Assembly (NCBI GenBank): GCA_027489955.1
Contig: JAIXYZ010000005.1
Location: forward strand, 57,081-121,080
DNA length: 64,000 nt
Direction of reading: 5' to 3'
Source: Hyphomicrobiales bacterium
GTDB lineage: Bacteria > Pseudomonadota > Alphaproteobacteria > Rhizobiales > Beijerinckiaceae
In this document: one piece after another, positions 13,337-22,773 of the stretch
Position numbering within the stretch: position 1 is the first letter of the stretch
How the letters are laid out: the number at the start of each line of letters is the position of its first letter
Program-made: the position numbers and the translations under genes
Notes under the pieces: generated by a model
Seen by the model: the letters and a program-made list of their open reading frames with translations, nothing else
The model's database searches: none
Told to the model about the DNA's origin: nothing

Positions 13337-13397
13337 TCGGAAGGTCTTCTCGAGCGGGAAGTGTGTGGAGACCCGAACGACATTCCGGCGCGCTACG
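13337..13397 (-). pseudogene. 3' vestige of a third copy of the 14151-14816 family
   Basis: Reading the minus strand gives VRVSTHFPLEKTF, which matches WVSTPFPLEETF, the last residues of the gene at 14151-14816; the DNA of 13340-13374 is close to that of the gene's end. The reading frame runs on without the stop. It lies immediately downstream of the intact paralogue that ends at 13398, as expected if tandem copies recombined and left one 3' tail behind. Confidence 0.7.
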
Positions 13398-14090
13398 TCA
13401 CCTTCGCCATTTCAATGGATCGTCTGGCGTGCCGATCTGTTCGATCGGGAACGGCGATGGTTGCCAGATCGACATGAAGCCTGCCTTCTCGGCAAAGGAC
13501 CTCTCCCAGCTGTGAAGCGCCGCAACGAGCGCGGCGCGGTCGCGCTTCGAGACCCGATTGCCGCGCTGATGCAGCCGGTCGCCCAGACCCGGCGAAAAGG
13601 CGTTCAGCGACTCGACGCCCCAATGGACGCGCCCATGCTTGATATAGAAGGCGGCGCGATCCAGGTCGCCCAGCGCAAGTGAAAGCAGGGCGGCGTATGG
13701 ATGATCGGGCACACCGCCTAGCATATGCCTTGCCAGAAATGTCTCATAGCCGGTGATGTCCAATCCCTCTTTCAGAATTGGCACGACCTTCGTGTCGATC
13801 GTCTCGCGAACGACACGCTCGAGATCGGGAAGTCCCGTGTGCCAGTAGGGACCACCCTTGGGGGATACGGGTATGGGCGCAAAACCCGGATAGCCGAAGC
13901 CGATCGCAAACATGGGTTTCACGATCCATGCGACATCGAACAGATCTTTGTAGGGGGTCGCGGCAAACCAGACCTGCGCCCTGATGTGCCGCAAGGGTGT
14001 CAGGACGAGGGAGCTATCGAAGACGGAATAAGATTCGGCATCGCTGCATGTCTTCTTGAGAAGTCTATTAAGATACAGACGAGTGACCAT
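13398..14090 (-). CDS. Unknown protein, tandem paralogue 1
   Basis: 230 residues, soluble, no named domain recognised. It is clearly related to the next gene upstream (14151-14816): both share an L..LP.H-like segment near residues 28-36, LPDLERVVRETID/MPDLTDRVRQEVE, and a strong C-terminal block (LALGDLDRAAF, then GLGDRL, a SWE/FWE motif and PFPIE). The ATG at 14090 is preceded by ATTGAGA, which also precedes the paralogue's start. Base composition is lower in GC than the neighbouring core genes. A self/defence or immunity-type role would be a guess. Confidence 0.7.
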   Translation of the reverse strand: MVTRLYLNRLLKKTCSDAESYSVFDSSLVLTPLRHIRAQVWFAATPYKDLFDVAWIVKPMFAIGFGYPGFAPIPVSPKGGPYWHTGLPDLERVVRETIDTKVVPILKEGLDITGYETFLARHMLGGVPDHPYAALLSLALGDLDRAAFYIKHGRVHWGVESLNAFSPGLGDRLHQRGNRVSKRDRAALVAALHSWERSFAEKAGFMSIWQPSPFPIEQIGTPDDPLKWRR

Positions 14091-14150
14091 TATGTTCTCA
14101 ATTCAATAATATGAAATATGTGACCCCGCCGGGTGGATGCTGCGGGGGGC

Positions 14151-14816
14151 TCAGAAGGTCTCCTCGAGCGGGAACGGCGTGGAGACCCACGCCTTCCCGA
14201 GCCGGCTGACCGCGACCGATCTTCGCTCCCAGAAATGCAGCGTCTTGGCGAGGAGCCGGCGGTCATCGGAGCCGAGCGCCGCACCCTTGTCGCGCAGCCG
14301 GTCGCCGAGGCCGCGCACGAAACAATTGAGGCGATCCGGTCCCCACGCCATGCTGCCGCCGCTCATCATCTTCTCGGCGGCACAGTCCAGGTCACCCATG
14401 GCGATGGCGATGATCGCTTCGAACCATGGCCCGAGCTCTATGGGCGCCGAATGGCGCCGCATGAACGCCTCCAGCGTGTCCAGCGACCCGCCTTCACGCA
14501 GTGTCCCGAGCGCCTTCGCCTCAACCTCCTGGCGGACCCGGTCGGTGAGATCCGGCATGTCGAGGGACCAACCCTGGCCTCCCGGATGGGCTATGCGCTG
14601 GCCGCTGTAATACGGCAACCCTGTGCCCAAAGTGAACAGCGGCCCATGATGCCACGAGATGAGAAACGTGCCGGGGTCGCTGCAGGTCTCGAATTGTATC
14701 AGGCGGGCGATATGATGCGTCGGCAGCATCATGGCCAGATCTTCGTGGACGAAAAGATCGTCGATATCACCCAATGACTCGCGGGCGACCCTGAATAATT
14801 GCCGCTTCTTGACCAT
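14151..14816 (-). CDS. Unknown protein, tandem paralogue 2
   Basis: 221 residues from the ATG at 14816 (MVKKRQLFR), chosen because the paralogue also starts with MV and both are preceded by ATTGAGA; a TTG at 14834 is a weaker alternative. Shared blocks with paralogue 1 are IAMGDLDCAAEKM, GLGDRL, TLHFWER and PFPLE. The two genes are 60 bp apart and in the same direction, so probably co-transcribed. The upstream gap is AT-rich. No function is recognised. Confidence 0.7.
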   Translation of the reverse strand: MVKKRQLFRVARESLGDIDDLFVHEDLAMMLPTHHIARLIQFETCSDPGTFLISWHHGPLFTLGTGLPYYSGQRIAHPGGQGWSLDMPDLTDRVRQEVEAKALGTLREGGSLDTLEAFMRRHSAPIELGPWFEAIIAIAMGDLDCAAEKMMSGGSMAWGPDRLNCFVRGLGDRLRDKGAALGSDDRRLLAKTLHFWERRSVAVSRLGKAWVSTPFPLEETF

Positions 14817-14884
14817 TCTACGGACGTATCTCAATCATCTAAAAATTGCTTACGTTTAAATCTCAGGTCCTGATCGTTATGGCA

Positions 14885-15006
14885 GTCTGCTCAAAACGAG
14901 CAGACGAAAGTCCGGACCCGTCAGTTTCGGTAGCGTACACGCAAATCTGATTATTCGCAGGGCTCGCAAAGATATCGACCCTGACAGGGCCCCACGTTCC
15001 GTGGGG
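14885..15006. other. Two perfect hairpins in the gap before the paralogue pair
   Basis: GTCTGCTC (14885-14892) pairs with GAGCAGAC (14898-14905) across AAAAC, and CCCCACG (14990-14996) pairs with CGTGGGG (15000-15006) across TTC. Neither is followed by a T run on either strand. They sit in the 225-bp gap between the DUF2019 gene and the paralogue pair and could be transcript ends or operator-like sites. Nothing else is recognisable in the gap. Confidence 0.45.
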
Positions 15007-15041
15007 AACCCGGTCGTATTGCAAAGCCTCATCCTGCCATT

Positions 15042-15398
15042 TCAGGGATCGCGTTTATCGATCATCCACAGATCCATGGCCGCCGCGGCGGCCTGGGGGA
15101 CGATTGCCGCGGCGGCGAGGGCGGCTAGCGTCCGGCGTGCGGCGGCGGGATGGCGCGCCGCGAGCGCCCGCGCCGCGTTGAGGCGCACCTGGGGGGCGAC
15201 ATGGTCCAGCTGGGTCAGGAGGCCATCGAGAGCGTCGCGCCGCGCCAGCTCCTGCTCCACCGCGCGCAGCGCGCGGGCCAGACGGTTATGCGCGCCGACC
15301 TCGCCCGCGGCCAGCGCCTCGCCCTGGGCAATCCCCGTCCCGATCCAGCGCTCCAGCAGGGCCGCCACGGAGAGGTTCCGCAGCCGCGCGGCGCTCAC
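15042..15398 (-). CDS. DUF2019 HEAT-like protein, probable immunity partner
   Basis: 118 residues from a GTG at 15398 whose GTGA overlaps the stop of the upstream nuclease-like gene. The sequence fits DUF2019, a small all-helical ARM/HEAT-like family: LLERWIGTGIAQGEAL, HNRLARALRAVEQELARRDA, then LLTQLDHVAPQVRLNAARAL, a typical HEAT repeat. Tight coupling behind a small nuclease-like protein suggests that it binds and neutralises that protein; this is inference from gene order. Confidence 0.75.
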   Translation of the reverse strand: MSAARLRNLSVAALLERWIGTGIAQGEALAAGEVGAHNRLARALRAVEQELARRDALDGLLTQLDHVAPQVRLNAARALAARHPAAARRTLAALAAAAIVPQAAAAAMDLWMIDKRDP

Positions 15399-15952
15399 GT
15401 GAGTATCAGGTGCGCCCGCAACGCCGCCAGCCCCATCGTCCTGTGCTCCTCCCACGTGCGGCCCCGCAGGTAATCCCGGGGCGACAGGTACCCGTGAAGC
15501 GGGCTGACCGTCGCGAACCAGGCGGTGATCTCCTCGTGCCGATAGGCCGGGATGCGCACCAGATTGTCCCTGCGGTGGATCAAGGAGCGGGAAAAGCCGT
15601 CGCGCGCGGCCGGCGTGCGCTCGACGATATGGTGGATGTGGTAGCCGGGTCGCGGATCATCCACCGCCAGTTGCAATTCGTCCAGCGGGCGCGGCGGGTC
15701 GCGATAGGCCTCGATGGATGCAAGCTCCCGGCGCAGCCAGGCCGCATCCGCGATCGCCAGGAGGAGGTCGAGGCCGCTGCCGGGCCATCCGGCCGGGGGC
15801 ATCGTCCGGGCGATCTGGCGGGCGATGAGCCCGCATTCCAGCGGCGAGGGCGGGGGGCCGACAGGCACGGCGGCGCCCCGAAGCCCAGTGGCCGCACGGG
15901 CGCGATGCCGGGCCGGAGCAAGGATCCCGGTCGCCGGATACGCAATCGACAT
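15395..15952 (-). CDS. His-rich (HHH-type) nuclease-like protein, possible toxin
   Basis: 185 residues. The C-terminal half carries GYHIHHIVERTPAARDGF, DNLVRIPAYRHEEITAWF and LSPRDYLRGRTWEEHRTMGL. From memory this pattern is the C-terminal nuclease-like module of many rhizobial polymorphic-toxin-like proteins, with the His cluster as the likely metal site. The N-terminal 60 residues are Pro/Ala-rich and carry no secretion domain, so the gene could be a stand-alone or orphan C-terminal module. It is coupled by a 4-base overlap to DUF2019. Catalysis has not been shown. Confidence 0.7.
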   Translation of the reverse strand: MSIAYPATGILAPARHRARAATGLRGAAVPVGPPPSPLECGLIARQIARTMPPAGWPGSGLDLLLAIADAAWLRRELASIEAYRDPPRPLDELQLAVDDPRPGYHIHHIVERTPAARDGFSRSLIHRRDNLVRIPAYRHEEITAWFATVSPLHGYLSPRDYLRGRTWEEHRTMGLAALRAHLILT

Positions 15953-16048
15953 CGGTCATCCAAATGGCACGCTACGCAATGGAGCGGAGCGTAGCGCGTC
16001 CCGGGGCGCCCGCAAGGCGCCCGGCGGTTGCGGGCGGTTGCGGGCGCC

Positions 16049-16495
16049 TCAGTCGAGCCGGGCGATCGCCGCGAGAGCCTGCCGCGTCTGCGCCGCCGCC
16101 CCGGTCTCCCGCTCCACCGCGGCGATGGTCTCCTGCCACACGGGAACGGCGGCGATGAGCAGGCGATGGCCGGCCGGGGTCAGCGACAGCCTGCGGCTGC
16201 GGCGGTCCTCGGGATCGGCGGCGATGGTAACGAGCCCGCGCCGCTCCAGCGGCTTGAGATTGGCGGTGAGGGTCGTGCGGTCGACGCCCAGGAAATCCGC
16301 GATCGCCCCCATCGCCGCAGGCTCCGGGCGGTTGAGCGACATGAGCAGGGAGAACTGCCCGTTCGTCAGGTCCAGCGGGCGGAACGCCTCGTCGAACCGC
16401 CGCGCCAGCGCCCGCGCCGCCCGTTGCGCGGCAAAGCACAGACAATGGTCCCGGACATGCAGCGTGGTGCGGAAATCGAGGGCTTCGGTTGACAT
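16049..16495 (-). CDS. MarR family transcriptional regulator
   Basis: 148 residues with a winged-helix core: LTNGQFSLLMSLNRPEPAAMG, IADFLGVDRTTLTANLKPLERRGLV (recognition helix) and DRRSRRLSLTPAG (wing). Two cysteines (HCLCF) near residues 18-20 might sense thiol stress, which is a guess. It is divergent from a GST gene, with a perfect palindrome between the two starts, so it probably represses itself and the GST-DUF1428 genes. Confidence 0.9.
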   Translation of the reverse strand: MSTEALDFRTTLHVRDHCLCFAAQRAARALARRFDEAFRPLDLTNGQFSLLMSLNRPEPAAMGAIADFLGVDRTTLTANLKPLERRGLVTIAADPEDRRSRRLSLTPAGHRLLIAAVPVWQETIAAVERETGAAAQTRQALAAIARLD

Positions 16496-16506
16496 GCCTT
16501 ATTTAC

Positions 16507-16518
16507 GTTGATATCAAC
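16507..16518. promoter_or_regulatory. Probable MarR operator
   Basis: The perfect 12-bp palindrome GTTGATATCAAC lies in the 80-bp gap between the MarR start (16495) and the GST start (16576). MarR proteins typically bind such AT-centred palindromes in shared promoter regions. Confidence 0.7.
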
Positions 16519-16575
16519 CTAAAAGTCAAGCGGCGCGTTTCACGAAAAAGCGCGCCGGAAAAGGGAGTGAAATCC

Positions 16576-17247
16576 ATGCCGGTCAGGCCCGACGCCACCA
16601 TCGAGATCAGCGCCTTCTCCTGGGTTCCGGGCTTCGCCCGCGGCCAGGTGCGGGACCTGCGCGTCCGCTGGGCCCTGGAGGAGGCCGGGCTGGATTACCG
16701 CGAGCGCCTGCTCGATCCGCGCACGGAGCGGCCGAAGGACTATTTCCGCGAGCAGCCCTTCGGCCAGGTGCCGATCCTGAACGACGGCCCGGTGCGCCTG
16801 TTCGAGACCGGCGCCATCGTCCTGTATCTGGGCGAGCGCAGCGAGGTGCTGCTGCCGCGGGACCCGGCGGCGCGCGCCCGCGCCACGTGCTGGATCATCG
16901 CCTCGCTCAACAGCGTCGAGCCCTCGCTGCTCGAGCTCTCCACCATCGACATCTTCAATCCGGATGCCGAGTGGGCGAAGGCCCGCCGCCCCGAAGTGGA
17001 GAAGAAGGTCCGCGGGCGCCTGGCCCGCCTGTCCGACTGGCTGGGCGAGCGGGACTACCTGGAGGACCGCTTCAGCGCCGGCGACCTGATGATGAGCACC
17101 ATGCTGCGCATCCTTGAGGGCAAGGACATCGTCGAGAGTTTTCCCAATCTCGCCGCGCTTCAGGCGCGCTGCGAGGCAAGGCCCGCATTCCAGCGCGCTC
17201 TTGCCGCCCAGCTCGACGCCTTCGCGCGTCACGACGCGGCTGCCTGA
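16576..17247 (+). CDS. Glutathione S-transferase family protein
   Basis: 223 residues from the ATG at 16576, preceded by AAGGGAG; the frame upstream to 16489 crosses the operator and is unlikely. The thioredoxin-like N-domain shows VRWALEEAGLDYRERLLD and FGQVPILNDGPVRLFETGAIVLYL (cis-Pro and the Glu-Thr/Ser G-site); the helical C-domain includes FSAGDLMMSTML. Controlled by the divergent MarR and followed by DUF1428, it is likely part of a response to an electrophile. Substrate unknown. Confidence 0.88.
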   Translation: MPVRPDATIEISAFSWVPGFARGQVRDLRVRWALEEAGLDYRERLLDPRTERPKDYFREQPFGQVPILNDGPVRLFETGAIVLYLGERSEVLLPRDPAARARATCWIIASLNSVEPSLLELSTIDIFNPDAEWAKARRPEVEKKVRGRLARLSDWLGERDYLEDRFSAGDLMMSTMLRILEGKDIVESFPNLAALQARCEARPAFQRALAAQLDAFARHDAAA

Positions 17248-17277
17248 GCCGCCACCGCCAGACAAGAGGAGGATCCC

Positions 17278-17988
17278 ATGGCCTATGTGGAGGGTTTCGT
17301 CGTTCCCGTGCCGGCCGCCAACAAGGAGGCCTATCGCCGCTACGCGAGCGAGGCGATGCCGCTCTTTCACGAGTTCGGCGTGACGCGCCTCGTGGAAGCC
17401 TGGGGCGACGACGTGCCCGACGGCGCGATCACCGATTTCAAGGGCGCCGTGAACGCGGAGCCCGGCGAGGTCGTGGTGCTGGCCTGGCTCGAATATCCGG
17501 ACCGCGCCACCCGCGATGCCGCCGTCCGCAGGATGACGGAGGACCCGCGGGCCAAATCCATGTCCGAGACCATGCCCTTCGACGGCAAGCGCCTGATCTA
17601 TGGCGGCTTCTCCGTCCTCCAGGCCGATGGCGGCGCCAGGGGCGCCTATATCGACGGGTCGGTCCTGCCGGTTCCGGCCGCGTCGGAAGCCGCCTTCCGC
17701 GACCTGTCGGCCCTGCAATCGGCCGCCATCATGGAGCACGGCGCGCTGCGCGTCGTCGATGCCTGGGGGGACGACATCCCCGAAGGCAAGCTCACGGATT
17801 TCCGCCGCGCGGTGAAGGTCGAGGCGGGCGAGATACCGGTCTTCTCCTGGGTCGAGTGGCCGTCCAAGGAGGTCCGCGACGCCGCCTGGCCCAAGCTCAT
17901 GGAGGACCCCCGCATGCACGAGGGCCGCGACCTCTATGACGGCCGCAGGCGCATTTTCGGCGGGTTCTCGCCGATCGTCGACGGCTGA
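17278..17988 (+). CDS. Double-domain DUF1428 (YbaA-like) protein
   Basis: 236 residues, about twice the usual 115-120 of DUF1428, a ferredoxin-like alpha/beta-barrel family of unknown function. Repeat 1 (about 1-115) begins MAYVEGFVVPVPAANKEAY; repeat 2 (about 123-234) begins AYIDGSVLPVPAASEAAF. Both contain the pair VEAWGDDVPDG / VDAWGDDIPEG and end IYGGF / IFGGF. The start has a GAGGAGG ribosome site 30 bp after the GST gene, so they likely form one operon. Confidence 0.88.
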   Translation: MAYVEGFVVPVPAANKEAYRRYASEAMPLFHEFGVTRLVEAWGDDVPDGAITDFKGAVNAEPGEVVVLAWLEYPDRATRDAAVRRMTEDPRAKSMSETMPFDGKRLIYGGFSVLQADGGARGAYIDGSVLPVPAASEAAFRDLSALQSAAIMEHGALRVVDAWGDDIPEGKLTDFRRAVKVEAGEIPVFSWVEWPSKEVRDAAWPKLMEDPRMHEGRDLYDGRRRIFGGFSPIVDG

Positions 17989-18094
17989 TCCCGGCGGCGC
18001 GGCGCGGCGGAGTTGGTCCGCCGCGTGCGCGCCCGCACCGGCATGCCTGGCAATGTGGTGGACGTTGCCGAGGAGATCGCCGGAGGATCAGCCC

Positions 18095-18649
18095 ATGCGC
18101 GCCGCCACGCCAGCCCTCGTCGTCGCAATCCTTCTGACGGGCCTTGTCGCCCCGCCGCCGGCCTTCGCCGACGAGGTCTTCACCTGCAAGGCCAAGCCCG
18201 GCCGCGTGCTGAAGCCCTCGGCCGAAATCGCCGGTCCCTCAGGCGATCCCGTGCCCGCGGGGCTTGGTCTCGAAGCCTGGGAGCGGCGCAGGGCGGGCGG
18301 CGCCACCTGGTACGCCATCGGCCGCGCCCCGGCCTCCGGCCCGGGCTACGTTCTGGCGAGCCTGCTCGATTGCGACGCCAGGGCGGTGGCGGACCTGAAG
18401 GAGGGCGTCGACGGGCTGTGCAAGGTCGCCGATCCGTCCGGCACGCCGACCAACCTGCGCGACGCTCCGGCCGGCAGACGCGTCATCGCCTCCTATCCCA
18501 GCGGCACGAACCTGCGCCGCCAGGCCGGCGAGCAGCATGTCCGGCAGGTCAACGGCAAGGACTGGGCGCGGGTCTACCTCGTCGCCTACGACAACCCGCT
18601 CGGCTGGGCGAAGGCGGGGGATGTCACATGCCGCGAGGTGCTGGAGTAG
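18095..18649 (+). CDS. Secreted SH3-like domain protein
   Basis: 184 residues from the ATG at 18095, behind CGGAGGA. A clear signal peptide (LVVAILLTGLVAPPPAFA) precedes a periplasmic mature protein with four cysteines (TCKAKP, LLDCDA, GLCKVAD, VTCREV) that may form two disulfides. The C-terminal half (TPTNLRDAPAGRRVIASYPSG) looks like a bacterial SH3 domain, and the first half also ends in a YVLASLL SH3-like strand. The usual ligand is peptidoglycan or peptide, unproven here. Confidence 0.75.
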   Translation: MRAATPALVVAILLTGLVAPPPAFADEVFTCKAKPGRVLKPSAEIAGPSGDPVPAGLGLEAWERRRAGGATWYAIGRAPASGPGYVLASLLDCDARAVADLKEGVDGLCKVADPSGTPTNLRDAPAGRRVIASYPSGTNLRRQAGEQHVRQVNGKDWARVYLVAYDNPLGWAKAGDVTCREVLE

Positions 18650-18673
18650 CGCCAGAATCCAGCCGGTCGCCGG

Positions 18674-19006
18674 CTACTGATACTCCGCATCGTCGCCGAC
18701 GAGCAGATCGCGGATGTTGCGCGTGACCGGTAAGCCGTAGCCTTTGCCCGGCTCGTCCCAGAACAAGCGTCCCTGCTTGTGGTAGGTGCTTGCGTAGAGG
18801 ACCGCGCCGATGGTTTTCATGGCAAGCTCGAGGGCCTGCATCGCATCGATGCCGCCTATCTCCATGTCGTAACGCCCGTCCGGCCAGTCGATCTCGATCC
18901 GGCACAGATAGGACAGCTGGTCTTTTCGCGGCTGGTACAGACGCACGGGCACGGGAACGATCCCGTCCGGCAGTTCGACGTGCAATACGCGTTCGGCAAT
19001 GATCAT
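18674..19006 (-). CDS. Small DUF6968-like protein, intact paralogue
   Basis: 110 residues. Core pattern: CRIEIDWPDGRYDMEIGG, then IDAMQALELAMKTIGAVLY, STYHKQGRLFWDEPGKGYGL and a LVGDDAEY end. From memory this matches the small family labelled DUF6968; the number should be checked. A frameshifted relative lies directly upstream at 19171-19496. The ATG at 19006 has AAGG upstream. The position after a small Cys-rich protein suggests a partner or immunity role, which is inference. Confidence 0.7.
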   Translation of the reverse strand: MIIAERVLHVELPDGIVPVPVRLYQPRKDQLSYLCRIEIDWPDGRYDMEIGGIDAMQALELAMKTIGAVLYASTYHKQGRLFWDEPGKGYGLPVTRNIRDLLVGDDAEYQ

Positions 19007-19170
19007 GCTCGATTACCTTGAAAGTGCGCAGAGTTCGGAACTTGGCGCGGGCAAGGCCCACTGCCTTGCCGTCATTCGGCTCGTCTTTGCCGTGCCGTCG
19101 ATGGAGCGAAGCCGACACATCTTCCAGCCGATTCGCCGCCGACCGGTAAGCAAGAGCCTGACGAACGGAG

Positions 19171-19496
19171 TCAGAAGAATTCGAGATCGTCTCCGACCAG
19201 CTCGTCGCGAAACGGATTGGCGACGGGGAAACCCAAACCTCGGCCGGGCGTGTGGTAGAATATCAAGCCCTGCTTGTTGTATTGGCTGGTATGCAAGTCT
19301 GATCCGATACTGTAGATTGCCAGTATCAGCGCCTGCATTGAATCAATGCCGTGGGCGGATCGTTTAAATGGCCCTTCAGGCCAGCCGATCTCGTAGGCGC
19401 ATGACCAGCCTACCTCTTCCTGCACCGGTTCAAAAATTTTCACGCGTATTTCACTATTGTCAACTGCATAGTGAGAGTTCGTTGGCTTATGATCAC
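19171..19496 (-). pseudogene. DUF6968-like paralogue, frameshifted
   Basis: The gene starts at the GTG of 19496 behind AGGAGAG and reads MIISQRTLTMQL, matching MIIAERVLHVEL of the intact paralogue. It then hits a stop at 19440-19442 in that frame. The homology continues in the next frame from about 19461: DNSEIRVKIFEP, then CAYEIGWPEG, HGIDSMQALILAIYSIGSDL, SQYNKQGLIFYHTPGRGLGF and LVGDDLEF. A one-base loss between about 19443 and 19463 explains both. A GTG at 19443 could still start an 90-residue product. It is a true lesion or a sequencing error. Confidence 0.8.
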
Positions 19497-19505
19497 AGGT
19501 CTCTC

Positions 19506-19829
19506 CTAATAGTTAAACGGGGGAATTGGCTGTCCTCTCTGACATCGATAGCGCCTTAATTCAGCTCTCTCATAACAACCTGGGACGCCAACCATATTGC
19601 AATGGAAGAGATCTCTTTTATATTGAGCTTCGCATTCTGCGATCCGGTCGGCTTCATCCCAGTTGATCGGCGTGAAGTTTGCAGCGGTGCGATCTCGCCT
19701 GATCCAGCGCCCTCCGATACGGGTTCCTCTTGGTGCTCTTGGCTGGTTCTCATCGAAGCCCTTGGAAGGGGAGGTCTGGGCTGAAGCGCCTGTATTCCGA
19801 GAGGAAGCTTCGCCACTTGTCCCGGGCAT
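19506..19829 (-). CDS. Small Cys-rich protein resembling polymorphic-toxin C-termini
   Basis: 107 residues. A Ser/Thr-rich head leads to FDENQPRAPRGTRIGGRWIR, a divergent form of the QPR.P.G..GG.WT linker seen in many proteobacterial phage- and toxin-associated proteins. The end CEAQYKRDLFHCNMVGVPGC plus YERAELRRYRC and PIPPFNY is a Cys-containing tail known to me from the C-termini of rhizobial hypothetical proteins. No ribosome site is clear before the ATG at 19829, and the frame stays open upstream without a start, so this may be the remnant of a longer gene. Its stop overlaps the ribosome site of the next gene. Confidence 0.55.
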   Translation of the reverse strand: MPGTSGEASSRNTGASAQTSPSKGFDENQPRAPRGTRIGGRWIRRDRTAANFTPINWDEADRIAECEAQYKRDLFHCNMVGVPGCYERAELRRYRCQRGQPIPPFNY

Positions 19830-20092
19830 GCTGCAGGGACGAACGCCATCATGTCCTAGAACTGCTGTGAGGGACCATGGGGAATGCCTTCGGTGAGTGA
19901 AAGCAGCAGGACATAGGAAGTCAAACCTATTGTCAACGCGCTCGTCGCAGCCCCACGCTTTCCTTCCGCCACAATTCGTGTATAGCCAGTCGCGTCGATG
20001 CGGCGCGGTCCTTTCGGGCCTTGGCGCCGCTTCGCTTTTGTTCGACCCCGCTGGACGACATCCCGGCCGGGCCAGCCATCAAGGAGTGACCG

Positions 20093-20362
20093 ATGTCGAT
20101 CACCGCTGAGCGCAAGGATGCGCTCGTCAAGGAATATGCCACCAAGGCCGGCGACACCGGCTCCCCCGAGGTCCAGGTCGCGATCCTCACCGAGCGCATC
20201 GCCAACCTGACCGGCCACTTCAAGACCCACGCGAAGGACAACCATTCCCGCCGCGGTCTTCTCAAGCTCGTCTCGCAGCGCCGCTCGCTCCTCGACTACC
20301 TGAAGGGCAAGGACGAAGGCCGCTACAAGACCCTGATCGAGCGCCTCGGCATCCGCCGCTGA
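20093..20362 (+). CDS. rpsO: 30S ribosomal protein S15
   Basis: 89 residues, the standard length, beginning [20 protein letters not shown] and containing [20 protein letters not shown] and [20 protein letters not shown], which contact 16S rRNA helix 22. An AAGGAG ribosome site precedes the ATG. The 263-bp gap upstream should carry its promoter and, by family analogy, the mRNA structure through which S15 represses itself; no specific element is convincing by eye. Confidence 0.98.
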   Translation: MSITAERKDALVKEYATKAGDTGSPEVQVAILTERIANLTGHFKTHAKDNHSRRGLLKLVSQRRSLLDYLKGKDEGRYKTLIERLGIRR

Positions 20363-20384
20363 CGTTTCGGTCCTGACGACCTTC

Positions 20385-20400
20385 GCCGCAAAGGTGCGGC
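20385..20400 (+). other. Hairpin between rpsO and pnp
   Basis: GCCGCA (20385-20390) pairs with TGCGGC (20395-20400) around AAGG, with partly pairing flanks CCTTC and TTCAAGG. It lies 22 bases after the rpsO stop in the 221-bp rpsO-pnp gap. In E. coli this gap holds a partial terminator and the RNase III site for PNPase autoregulation; a similar job here is inference. The rest of the gap shows nothing clear. Confidence 0.45.
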
Positions 20401-20583
20401 TTCAAGGTCTTTCCCGATCGGGCGGCCACGCATTTCCGCCGCCGCCCGGTCCCAACCCTCGCCGCAGCCCCACGGCCATGCGGCAGGATCGCCGGACGCT
20501 TCCACGCATGATGCCGTCGGAGCGTCTCGCCGTCTTGTCGGTGACGTGATCGGGCAGCGGCCCGTCGTTACGAAAGACGAGAC

Positions 20584-22716
<2,133 letters not shown>

Positions 22717-22744
22717 TCCTCCGCCGCCTCCTCGCAACCATCGG

Positions 22745-22773
22745 GAAAAGCCGGCCTTCGGGCCGGCTTTTTC
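22745..22773 (+). terminator. Rho-independent terminator of pnp
   Basis: AAAAGCCGGCC, loop TTCG, GGCCGGCTTTTT: an eight-base GC stem with a stable tetraloop and a run of T's, 30 bases after the pnp stop. On the minus strand it also presents a stem and T run, so it may serve the converging membrane-protein gene, which ends inside it. Confidence 0.92.

Noticed and set aside
13011..20092. Prophage or integrative element between truB and rpsO
   Set aside because: No integrase, no phage structural genes, no tRNA and no direct-repeat attachment sites could be found; accessory cargo without a visible mobility module is all that can be said.
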